Of a stretch of 64,000 nt of DNA, positions 54,990 through 64,000 are shown one piece after another; positions within the stretch are counted from its first letter, which is position 1; each line of letters starts with the position of its first letter. The notes under the pieces were generated by a model. It did not search any database, had not been told where the DNA came from, and saw only the letters and a list, made by a program, of their open reading frames with translations. The position numbers and the translations under genes are program-made. The DNA is from Turritopsis dohrnii (taxonomy: Eukaryota > Cnidaria > Hydrozoa > Anthoathecata > Oceaniidae), in NCBI GenBank assembly GCA_027922465.2, contig BQMF02000061.1, positions 1,178,001 through 1,242,000 on the forward strand, read 5' to 3'.

Positions 54990-56060
54990 CGACTTTAAAA
55001 AAAGAGAATTTTTTTGTTAAGGTAAAAATGTATGTGTGACTCACAGTGACCTACAAGACAGAATAGACAACAATTGACAAAATTTTGAATTTATATAAAA
55101 ACAGGTGAAATTTTTCTCGGAAATGAAATTCCTAGAAATGGATAGCAAAGTTGCTGTGCATTCAACAAGCTATACAACAAGCAGAATATAAAACAAAAAC
55201 TTTACAGAGTATTGAATTGCTTATTACAGCGTGACTGTTCGCAATTTTGTTTACATGCGCCTACAGAGAGAAATGAAAACAACTTGATTCAGTATTGATT
55301 CATTATTTCGTGGAAATCATTATTTTTTAAACATATAGAAATCTAACAAACTAGTGTCACTTGTGGTAAAATATCTGTTAATTTCACTTGGGGTATCGAG
55401 GAAATGACGTAAACTCTATTGAAAATATTAGAGTTTACTATGAAAAGTTTTGATTTACCTTCACTAACTACAATGAATGAGGAGAACGATTGCTGGAAAT
55501 TGAGAAATGTCCCTTATTTTTCTTGAAAGTTAAAGTGAGAAAGTCACATCAAAACAAACTATCGAAGAAAGACGAATGGAATTCTTTCTTCACAGTTCCT
55601 GCAGATATATAGGTTAACAGGAAGCTCAGGGTGGGATGCGAGGTTCACTGCAAAATTGTTTGAGAATAATGTCATTTTTGGAGCAACTACCTATTGATAT
55701 CTTATTGAATTCTCAAACATCACAGTTACTGTTATACAATAAGAGCTGCTATGTTGGACTTTGTTTAAACATTGATCATATGGACCGACATCTAGAATTC
55801 ATACTCCACATTTATAAACTAGTTTTCACTATTATGAATGCCCCCGCAATAGACTGAGAATAAGCAGACCCATGGTTTGATAAGTTTTACAATACAATGA
55901 ACAATCTAATGGGTAGTGTAACCATATGGCATAAGTGTATTGGTGGCGGTACTTCATAACTAACTAACCGCATTCTTTTAACAGTCACTGCATCCCATAT
56001 GTTTCCAATTTATTTGTTGAGTCCATGACACCATGTAGCTCATCTCCACCGGAAGAGTTT
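54990..56060. repeat. 5' flank of B5 and right end of the array
   Basis: Follows the B flank consensus to about 55870 (block 55560-55760 as beside the others). The piece near 56010-56060 corresponds to about 21735-21795, just before WD40/SOCS copy 2, after which the homology stops: the array breaks here. Confidence 0.6.
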
Positions 56061-57930
56061 CATTTATTCTTGTTTGCTTATTATTATTTATTTTGCTTAT
56101 TAGCCCATGGCGAAAGCATCAATATTGTGGGTTTTCAGTTTCATAATCGGCATCTCTTCGCATGAGAGAATGTCTCATAACTTCACTTCCACTAGTTTTA
56201 TATTTATAATAATAATAATGATAATAATAACGGTTTATATTTCAGTTCCAACGTTTTACATTTGGCTAATTCTACTGAAATAGCGAAAGACTAGTGTAAG
56301 TGCACGATCATAAATTAAATATTAGAAAAGTAACATTTGCTAATAAACATATACTTCAGAAACAAGAACAAGCAGATTGAGAAGACAAGGGTCAAAAATG
56401 AAAAATGAAGACAGGCGTATGACGTAAACTTGAACGATGTTGAGAATTCTATTAGTTACTATTGTAGTCACCCTATCGATGTATACGGAGACAAATTAGC
56501 CCTAAAATATTGGAGCGAGAGAAATACGTAGAGTAAAATGAAGAACAGAAAAGAAACAAAAAAGAACATATGGTCACTATGCACTGTAACCATAGTCGTT
56601 AAACTGAACCGCACTAAATATATATTGATCGGTTAAATTGTGGAGCAAAAAAAAAAAGATTTTTGGCCTGATTGAATGTACGGGAAATACAACCGAAAGT
56701 CATGGTTCGAATCCATGAAGCCTGTTTACATTATCAATGGTATAGAAGATGTTTTTCAATTTCATCTTATGTTATGTATAATGTATAATTCTAAAGTATT
56801 ACTGAGGGGAATGAAAATCTTGAACTGCATGGACAGAGAGACTACACTACAGTTTCCATCCTTTCGCACCACCCACTCAGAAACATACTCATCGAAGATG
56901 AAGTTGGTTTATTTGTGCCAATGCTTGCCTAACAATCCCTACAAATAAAGGGAGGAAACTGTTTTGGTGGAAAGCACAGTAAAAGTTCGTCTTACTGGAT
57001 CAGACGCTGGAAATGCCTTATAGAGAGAGACTTCCGATAGAAAAGTCTGTAAAAGCTCGATGTATAATAGATATGAAATCTCCGCCTTGCCGATACTATG
57101 CTCCACATAAATATGGAACGTTTGAAAAACGACTGGGTACATGAGCGTGATAGAAAGATGACTGTTGCAGATGAATGATTTTTTTATGACTTTACGAAAT
57201 TTATTTTTGCGGATATCAATTTGGATATTCAATTGGAGCAAAAAAAAAAAAAAAGGTTCACGTGCAAAAGGGTATCAGATTAAAAAGAAATTCTTTCACG
57301 AAGCAGACGGCTCTTCTAATACAAACCAAAACACCTACGCTCGTGATCCTTTACTGTGTCAGTTCAAGACTTGCCATGAACAAAATGATAAGAAAAACGA
57401 CTTTTTACCCGAATTACTTTGCGGAATAGATTTCTGCGGATATGAAAAACAAAAAAGTTTGCGGAAGAAATTTTTGCAGAATAACGATTTTTCAATTTAT
57501 CTGCGGAATTAACTTTTGTGGATTTCGGCGAAATTAGCAAAAATAAATTCTGCAAAAAATTTGTTCCGCACATATTTGTTCCGGAAATATATGCATTTGT
57601 AGTTTTCGAAATTTAGCGATCAAAAGCGTATTTGTAATAACAATTATGAATATGCCTAAGCAACTTAAAGAAACTTGAAAAGTGGAATTCATACAGTGGC
57701 ATTGTTATTGGTTTTATAAGAGCTTCTTTGTCAAAGTATTGCCTCGTATAAGTTAAACTTTGAAGAGTTGTTCTGAAATTAATCTGACTCACTTTGGACA
57801 GATTTTCAAACCTGAAACTGGATATAGAGGTAAAGTGACTTCAAAGCAAATAAAAAGAAGATGCTCGAAGTCATAAATCAAAATCTGGATGACGTCATGG
57901 GACGCTGGTGCATATTGTGAACTTCTGTTA
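56061..57930. other. Intergenic, AT-rich
   Basis: (AAT)n microsatellite near 56203-56232. Around 57190-57580 there are repeated TGCGGA/GCAAAAAT strings in both orientations, a decayed interspersed repeat. GGTTCGAATCC at 56703 looks like a tRNA T-loop but no tRNA folds around it. Confidence 0.45.
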
Positions 57931-57934
57931 CATT

Positions 57935-58107
57935 TACGCATATATGGCTTGTTTACAGAGTTATACAGAGTCAACACATTTGAATTTCGTGCAATATTGG
58001 CATGGAATCATCTTCCAGCGTCAATCAAAGTCTCAGAGTCTCACAGGGAATTTAAGCAAAATCTGCAGTTGGCTGATACTTATTGTCGCTGCAAAGTTCG
58101 ATCCTAG
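57935..58107 (+). pseudogene. Non-LTR retrotransposon RT, extreme C-terminal scrap
   Basis: The frame reads NTFEFRAILAWNHLPASIKV then REFKQNLQLADTYC, matching the RAxxxWNxLPxxI...FKxxL tail of jockey/CR1-type polyproteins. No polymerase core nearby. Confidence 0.6.
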
Positions 58108-58146
58108 TGTTTTTTACTTGTGTTGTTTTGTATTTGTTTTTATTTT

Positions 58147-58836
58147 CAGTGCCGTAGACACGAAATTTTTTTTAGGGGGGCCCTGATGTTTAGTATCTAA
58201 AGAGGCCCCACCATGGTTGGGGCCGAGGGGTCCGAAAATTTTTGGGATTTTATACCCTCTAGATTAGCTAAAACTGCATTTTCGAAAGTCAATTTTAAAC
58301 AATAGGATATCCAAAATGACATAAAATTCTAGTATATTTTCAAGTTTCTAAGACTATCTTTGTTATAAACTCTGCATATATCCAATTACATTTTTGATAA
58401 GTACTACGATGGTTATTGAAACAAAAATAGTAGCAAATGCTTTATAGCGCGAAGTGTCCAAAGATGTTTTTTCTTGTGTCGTATTTGTCGATGAACTCAT
58501 TCGCAACAGCTTTTAAGTCCAGTTTATCAACAGCATCTTTGTGGATGTGAAGAACGAGTAAGTTATCTTTCCTCTTTATTGTTGTTATCATTCCTTTGAA
58601 TCACCATAATGCAACACTTGCTGCATTGATTTATCCTGTTATTTCGTTGTGTCGCGCGTGTCACCTCAAATGTGCAGTAAAAGGGGGAAATATTAAGCAA
58701 ATATAAAGGAAATAAGGAAATGCAGACAACTCGAGAAGAAAACGTTATTTCTGACCTAAATCTAAAAAAAACCATAATCTGAAAAAATTTTGGGGGGGGC
58801 CGGGCCCCCCTGGCCCCCCCGGTGTCTACGGCACTG
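58147..58836. mobile_element. 690-bp MITE with CAGTGCCGTAGACAC ends (hAT-like)
   Basis: CAGTGCCGTAGACAC at 58147 and its exact inverse ending 58836. ATTTT flanks both ends (58142-58146, 58837-58841). Long G and C runs lie just inside (GGGGGGGCCGGGCCCCCC near 58792). CAGTG ends suggest hAT, though an 8-bp duplication is not evident. Confidence 0.8.
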
Positions 58837-58996
58837 ATTTTGAGTTTTATTTGTTGGAATGAATTAGTTAGTTGTAACTAAAATTTTACAAATCCAACAG
58901 AAAATGAGGTATAAATAATAATAACAATAATAATAATAATCCATAATCTAAAATAACCAACGACATCAAAAACAATATTCACAGAGATAAAAGAGT

Positions 58997-59315
58997 TCAA
59001 TCTTCGGTGTAATATTCTTCTGGTTTCAAAGCATATAAAATTCCATTGGTATTGTCAGCAAGAAGCAATTTCTCTGACGGATGAATGGTAATTGACGTGT
59101 AAGCTTGTGCTTGGGATTGAAAAAAACCATAGAGACATTTTCCAGTGATCGTATTGAAACACACGGATGGTGCCATCCACTCCAGCTGATACTACCAACG
59201 ATTCGTTCTCATACAGACCAGTTTCAAACTGAGATAACTCACCTCCATGACCAGATAAGGTAATGATGTTATTATATATTTCCCCGTAGGACGAAATATA
59301 TGTTAAAATCGGCAT
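58997..59315 (-). CDS. Small WD40-blade protein, single exon, with one frameshift
   Basis: ATG at 59315. Reads MPILTYISSYGEIYNNIITL, SGHGGELSQF, ENESLVVSAGVDGTIR; then, one frame over, CFNTITGKCLYGFFQSQAQA, TSITIHPSEKLLLADNTNG and ILYALKPEEYYTED with TGA at 58997-58999. About 105 codons: roughly two WD-type blades. The shift lies within CCGTGTG near 59165. A TATA box (CTATAAAAG on the minus strand) sits about 40 bp before the ATG. Either a truncated duplicate of a larger WD40 gene or a mis-sequenced small gene. Not related in sequence to the WD40/SOCS gene at 1.8 kb. Confidence 0.55.
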
Positions 59316-59349
59316 TTTCCTTCTCCTTTTTCTCCTTCTTCTCTGTTCA

Positions 59350-59358
59350 CTTTTATAG
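59350..59358 (-). promoter_or_regulatory. TATA box of the small WD40-like gene
   Basis: CTATAAAAG on the minus strand, preceded by GCGG, 35-43 bp upstream of the ATG at 59315, leaving room for a very short leader. Confidence 0.5.
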
Positions 59359-60515
59359 CCGCGGTTCGGTATTGACTTTTCGCCTAGGTAAAGTAGATAA
59401 GAATAGAGGCTAGTCTACAACACGCCATTTTTTTCAGTCAGTGCAGATTAGCAGTGGAAGATTTTTGCTTTTTTCTGCTAGCTTTTAAAATGATTCAATG
59501 GATGATTGATATATCAATGCAATGACAATGATGTTTTGTTTTTGTTGATAACAATGATGATTGGTAATTAATTTGCTTCGAACAGCAAACCATTGAAGCT
59601 GTGGTTTCAGTGCAAAGGTGAAAATTCATAACCAATAGGCAGGCTGAAGATTTAGCCACCAACTGAACTGAAAGCACGATGTCCTGCCATAAAGGAAACC
59701 CTTTTCATGTGGAGAATAGCCAGTCCCACCAGTTTGTTAATTCAAAAAGTACACACAAAAAACAGCAAGTAAAAACGTGATGTCGTATATGCAATAAGAA
59801 GTTCAGAAAACCGCTTACGTATAATATTTTAAAACACAGAGGATTGAGACACATAATAATATCTTGAACGAATCTGGTCGAGTGTACTTCCCTGGATAGT
59901 TATTTTTAATCCAACAACAGAAACATAGTTTACTATGAATGAATTCCATGGCCACATACTGTTTTGATACTGTAAATCATTTTATTTTGCAAATATATAC
60001 TGTGAATTTTCCTGTACAAACAATGAACGTAAATCAAAACACAATACAAATGACAGTCTGTAAATTAAATCAAGCCGGAACACGAACTTCCACTTTCAGC
60101 TATGTAGTGATATGTATTTTCACTATCAAAGTTTGTTTTTTCCATTTGGGATTTATATAATGAAGGTCATTTTTACCTCAAAATAAACAATGAGTGTGAG
60201 CGTATTTTTTTTGAAGATATTTATTCTGAATACTTGAATTTAGTTTTATAAATTGTCACTTTAAGCCCATCTTTTTTTTGAAAATAACTATTCTGTCCTA
60301 ATTTGAAATGTTACACGTAATATTTGTTAGTAGAAATTTTGATTGCTTTTGATAGTTATTTGCTTATATGTCTACCCGAAAGTATGCTGTGGTATCAAAA
60401 TTGGGTTTAAGAATTTCTTTTCTTCTTTTGTACAGAAAAGTTGTATATATATACAAATTTGATTGTATAATGTTGTAAGATAGTTTTATCTGAGTTAAGA
60501 AAAGCAAATGTTCTG
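59359..60515. other. Intergenic, AT-rich
   Basis: No ORF with recognisable motifs and no clear repeat. Confidence 0.4.
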
Positions 60516-60521
60516 TTAAAT

Positions 60522-61239
60522 CATGGAGGTATAAAACAGAAGGAGAACGAACTCTTATTTTTCTATTATTCAGATAATGACTATTCTATTCATTGCGGTA
60601 TCACTTTGATGTCATCCGTGATGCGCTTTCGGCTGGTTGTCGGTGAAACGAATACTTTTTTAAAAATTAACGACAATTTAAAAACCAAATATCATCCATT
60701 ATAACAACGGATCAACTTGCTGCATAGTGACAAGCAGATTATTAAACCTAAAGCTTCCTTGAGAACCAAATGAAAATCTATGTTTTTATACAGAGTTGAA
60801 GATATCGCGTAATTCATGTATAAGTTCCAATCTACATATCTTCTGACTTAAATGCGCCTCGATAGTGCCGCGGTACGTGCAAAGACTTAAGATTATTCTC
60901 TCTTCAAAAACTGAAGCTCAGCGAAACTGCTTGAGGGGATCACGAGATATATAGACCTAAAGTTGCAATGTTTTCGTTGCATATTTGTGACGTTTTTGCA
61001 TAATTCTCCCAATTCCTACAGATTATGCATGCTAAGAACTTTACCCTAACGATCTTTAATCACATTGGAGAATTGATATGAACGAAGTTTTCACGCAAGA
61101 ACGCCAAAATTATAAAAATTATGCAAGATGATAGCAATTATATGTTATTACACACTGAGGACTTAAACAATGCAGCGCATCACGGATAGTACAATAGCAG
61201 ATTTTGAGTTCGTTCTCCTTCTGTTTTATACCTCCATGG
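60522..61239. mobile_element. 718-bp MITE with about 35-bp TIRs
   Basis: CATGGAGGTATAAAACAGAA continuing to GGAGAACGAACTC at 60522-60554, inverted at 61207-61239. TTAAAT at 60516-60521 and 61240-61245 is the likely duplication (TTAA alone cannot be excluded). GCATCACGGAT strings repeat internally in opposite orientation. No ORF. Confidence 0.85.
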
Positions 61240-61245
61240 TTAAAT

Positions 61246-62031
61246 TACATTGTTTACCGTGATTTTATGGATAGGAAACTTGTCAAGCTTCTGCACCAAT
61301 AAAGATCATACATATTATATTATGTTGAAATTGTCTTACACATTGATGGGGTTGTTGATATGCAGTTGTTTAAGAGGAAATATTAGTCGCAGGTCTTATA
61401 ATTTATAATCTTGTTATCTTCATTCAAATCGCGTATCATCAATGTACAATCACCATCTCAATAGAATAATTGGTTTTATTTATTTATTTCAATACTTTGT
61501 ACAAAGTTTTGTCTAATGTACGATGGCCCTGAAGGCTCACATGCAAGCATAAAAAAATGTGCTACACGTAGAATATTTTGTGCTACGCATAGTTCTTTTG
61601 TGTTACGCATAAATTTTTTCTCTACGCAGATATTCTTGTGCTACACAGTTATTTGTTGCCCCCGCAGCGAGCGTAAGCGAGCGAGGAGGCATAGTAGTTT
61701 CACGAGATAGGCGAAAGTCAGTTTTCGATTTTGTTCATCATCTTCATCATCATCCTCCAACTTTCATGTTGACGTTACACGGTGGTATACAATTATTAGC
61801 TGACTTTGCTTTTTTTTCCATGTCAAAGCATGACACCGTAGGTGGGAGACAGAATGTTTATTTTCCTAATTTATTATTGCATTATACTATGTTATTTAGG
61901 AAGTTCGTATGCTAAAATTGCTTAGACATTTTTCATATTACTTTTGTGTTGTTTTTGTGAAGTGAACGACAAGGATTTTAAAGCACAGCTTTAAATCTGG
62001 AATTTTGTCCACCAATTTTGTATATGTTTTA
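61246..62031. other. Intergenic with short-repeat cluster
   Basis: About 61555-61650 repeats GTGCTACGCATA-type units; near 61660-61690, CCCCGCAGCGAGCGTAAGCG forms part of an unknown interspersed repeat, whose possible partner GAGCGCGGGGGCA lies near 62836. Confidence 0.45.
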
Positions 62032-62208
62032 CAGTCGACTCTCCCTAAAGCGGACACTCTATAAAGCGGACACCTCCATAAAGCGGACACATTTTCTCGG
62101 AACGAATTGAAGTTTTCCTTTAAAAATACTTTCTATAAAGCGGACACTTCCATAAAGCGGACACTTTTTGCTGGAACGAATGGTGTCCGCTTTAGAGAGA
62201 GTTGACTG
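62032..62208. mobile_element. 177-bp Tigger/pogo-type MITE
   Basis: CAGTCGACTCTCCCTAAAGC at 62032 and the related inverted end TTTAGAGAGAGTTGACTG at 62208, with TA on both sides. AAAGCGGACAC occurs several times inside, as in Tigger-derived MITEs. Confidence 0.88.
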
Positions 62209-62210
62209 TA

Positions 62211-64000
62211 GCTCTAAATCTTTCATTCAATAAATTTTATTCAATGCACTGATTTTTGGCGGATCTTGCCTTAAAAAGATTTTAATTGGAGAAAGAAAGA
62301 AAAGTGACCAATTTTTTGAGTGGGGTGACTGAAGATTTTAATTGGATTTCTGTGTATGCAAGAAAGCCTACAAATTGTTGTTCGTGTTTTTCTTCTTTCT
62401 GTCCTCCAAAGATCTTGATCAATAAAACATTTTTATATTTTTTTCTTGTTTTTTTTTTTATAAACTTTGGCTATTTTTTGTTTCGAATCAAAGTTTGAAA
62501 CGCAGATTTCTAAGGATTTTTCGCTTTAATTTTTTTTTTTTTGAAAAAGTTTTTTTTTCTTTTGGCTCTTACAGAATTTCTTTAAAAAATCTTAATCTTA
62601 TTTTGAGTATAAAAATACGTATCCATGGTTTTAGTTCACACATTTCTTTTGTTTGTAGCAAATACTTTCTGATATTACTTGTTAAGCCTTATTTACACTT
62701 TTTGAAAGGTATATTAGCATCAGTGTGACATAGGACTAAGAGATAACAAAAAGTGACAAGACTTTGTTTGTTTTTGTTTCCGTTGTATAGGCTTGCAATG
62801 TATAGCTTGCTGCGTGTAAAAATTGGAATGCTTGAGCGCGGGGGCATTTTTAGCTAAAGCTACATGCTAGTTATATTATAGCACAAATACTTTTTTCATG
62901 TTTGTGTTTTTTGTTTGTTACCATAAAGAAGTCAACAATCTATATCTGGTCCTTAATTTATGCTATTTTGATCAGGTGTATTCATTTTGTTTGTTTTCTT
63001 GAACAACTGAAAGCGAAAAGGGATTTCAGACAAAAATGTACGAGCAATCATAATATGAAACATTTGTGGAAAAGGAGATGAGCTGGATTGAAAAAATAGA
63101 AAGGTGAGGCAAAAATGAATCTCTTTGTTCAGGAATCGTTTGTCTCAACGAGGTTTAGATAATTGAAATATTGCGGTATTATCATTATTTTCTTATCCAC
63201 GCTGCCTAAGTAACAACTTATGGAGTTCTTTGTGAAGAATTCCATCATAATATTAATAGAACCTTAGGTCACAGTTTCCACACTAACAGGTGGGTTATTC
63301 TAGGTTTAGCCGACTGTACAATTTGTAAGATTTCCTTTTTAAAATTGATATTTTTTCATATAATTTCATTTTTATTGAAAGATTTAGTTTCAAATATATC
63401 TAAGTATACTTGGTACTTTATGCTTCAAACATCCAGCTGTTATCAAAGCAGCTACACACCTATATGGTGCCTTCAGTGGTATCATTAAAAATAGCCAGCA
63501 GAGAAGAAAAAACTTATTTCGACCCCTGCTTTAAGTAAAATTCCCAACATGCTTATTATATAGTTGAATTTGGAAGTAAACAACAGCAGCCAACAGTTCC
63601 TGTAAAGAATTGAACTAAGGCATGCTCAAATGAAATCTAGAGTCTTTTTTTGACTTTGACAAGGCAAAGCCATGAGTTCCACTACTTACCATCATTATGT
63701 ACCGGGTGAGTCAAAAAAAGTACCGGTGTTTCACAAAAAATATCTTTCGATTGAATAATTATGAAGGATAGTATTTTTATTTCTGAATAGAGGAATCCTT
63801 TACCTATATTTTGGTGTATCACTTTTCTAATTTGGTTGAGTAGAAAAAAAGTTATGGACAAAAAACTGGAAGTGGTCTTGTAAAAATCTTCGAAAAATGG
63901 ACAAAAAAGCCGAACAAAATGTCTCAAAACAAGATTTATGTTTTTATTGCAAACCACAAGGGAATGAAACACATACACAATTAAATGTGCTAAGACTTAT
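62211..64000. other. Intergenic to window end
   Basis: AT-rich, no gene recognised. From 63702, GGGTGAGTCAAAAAAAGTAC looks like the start of a mariner-like or similar transposon that runs out of the window; its ORF scrap (63682-63978, minus) has no identifiable motif. Confidence 0.4.

Noticed and set aside
56657..56727. Possible tRNA or tRNA-derived SINE (TGGCCTGATTG and GGTTCGAATCC)
   Set aside because: The T-arm pairs well but no acceptor stem or anticodon arm forms at the expected distances.
1..64000. CRISPR arrays, bacterial operons or prokaryotic contamination
   Set aside because: No direct-repeat/spacer pattern; introns, polyadenylation signals and eukaryotic transposons throughout.
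63702..64000. Transposon at the right edge
   Set aside because: Only one end is inside the window; without its partner end or a coding motif it cannot be classified.

Overview
The window is nuclear DNA of an AT-rich invertebrate animal. Evidence: GT-AG introns of 70-90 nt, AATAAA signals, animal-type genes (serine palmitoyltransferase 2, a WD40/SOCS-box protein) and a dense load of eukaryotic mobile elements (Polinton/Maverick, Helentron-type Helitron, Penelope-like element, PIF/Harbinger, Tigger, hAT-like, TTAA elements). A cnidarian or similar basal animal would fit; the sequence alone does not settle the species.

Layout. 1-575: 3' end of an SPTLC2-like gene. 1.7-36 kb and 53.8-56.1 kb: a segmentally duplicated array. 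Its ancestral unit carried a WD40/SOCS gene and two small minus-strand genes, here called A (97 codons) and B (about 111 codons). A and B encode a compact CX4C...GAHV...CX2CN protein that looks like a miniature HNH/treble-clef zinc domain. Copies: WD-SOCS1 (1.75-3.1 kb), A1 (13.9), B1 (17.0), WD-SOCS pseudogene (22.0-23.3), A2 (28.7), B2 (29.9), A3 (32.1), B3 (33.3, frameshifted), B4 (35.3, fragment) and B5 (54.7). Comparing copies gives empty sites that date the insertions: a 9.25-kb TTAA element (4251-13501) containing a Helentron, a 2.9-kb CXC-domain transposon (24954-27880), and about 1.9 kb of retroelement debris between A1 and B1.

18.9-20.5 kb holds two adjacent perfect palindromes and a 983-bp element with 30-bp perfect terminal repeats and an 87-codon ORF. 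36.2-38.3 kb is a decayed Penelope-like element with a hammerhead-like motif. 39.0-42.3 kb is three head-to-tail copies of an unclassified repeat, the third split by a Harbinger element. 42415-53750 is a Polinton with 109-bp identical terminal repeats and a 6-bp target duplication. It keeps a nearly complete, intron-containing protein-primed DNA polymerase B gene with zinc fingers, but its capsid gene is broken by two small transposons, its protease is frameshifted, and no integrase or packaging ATPase was found.

56-64 kb is mostly non-coding, with an RT remnant, a small WD40-like gene with a TATA box, and several MITEs. The host genes are few; most of the window is explained by duplication followed by nested transposition.
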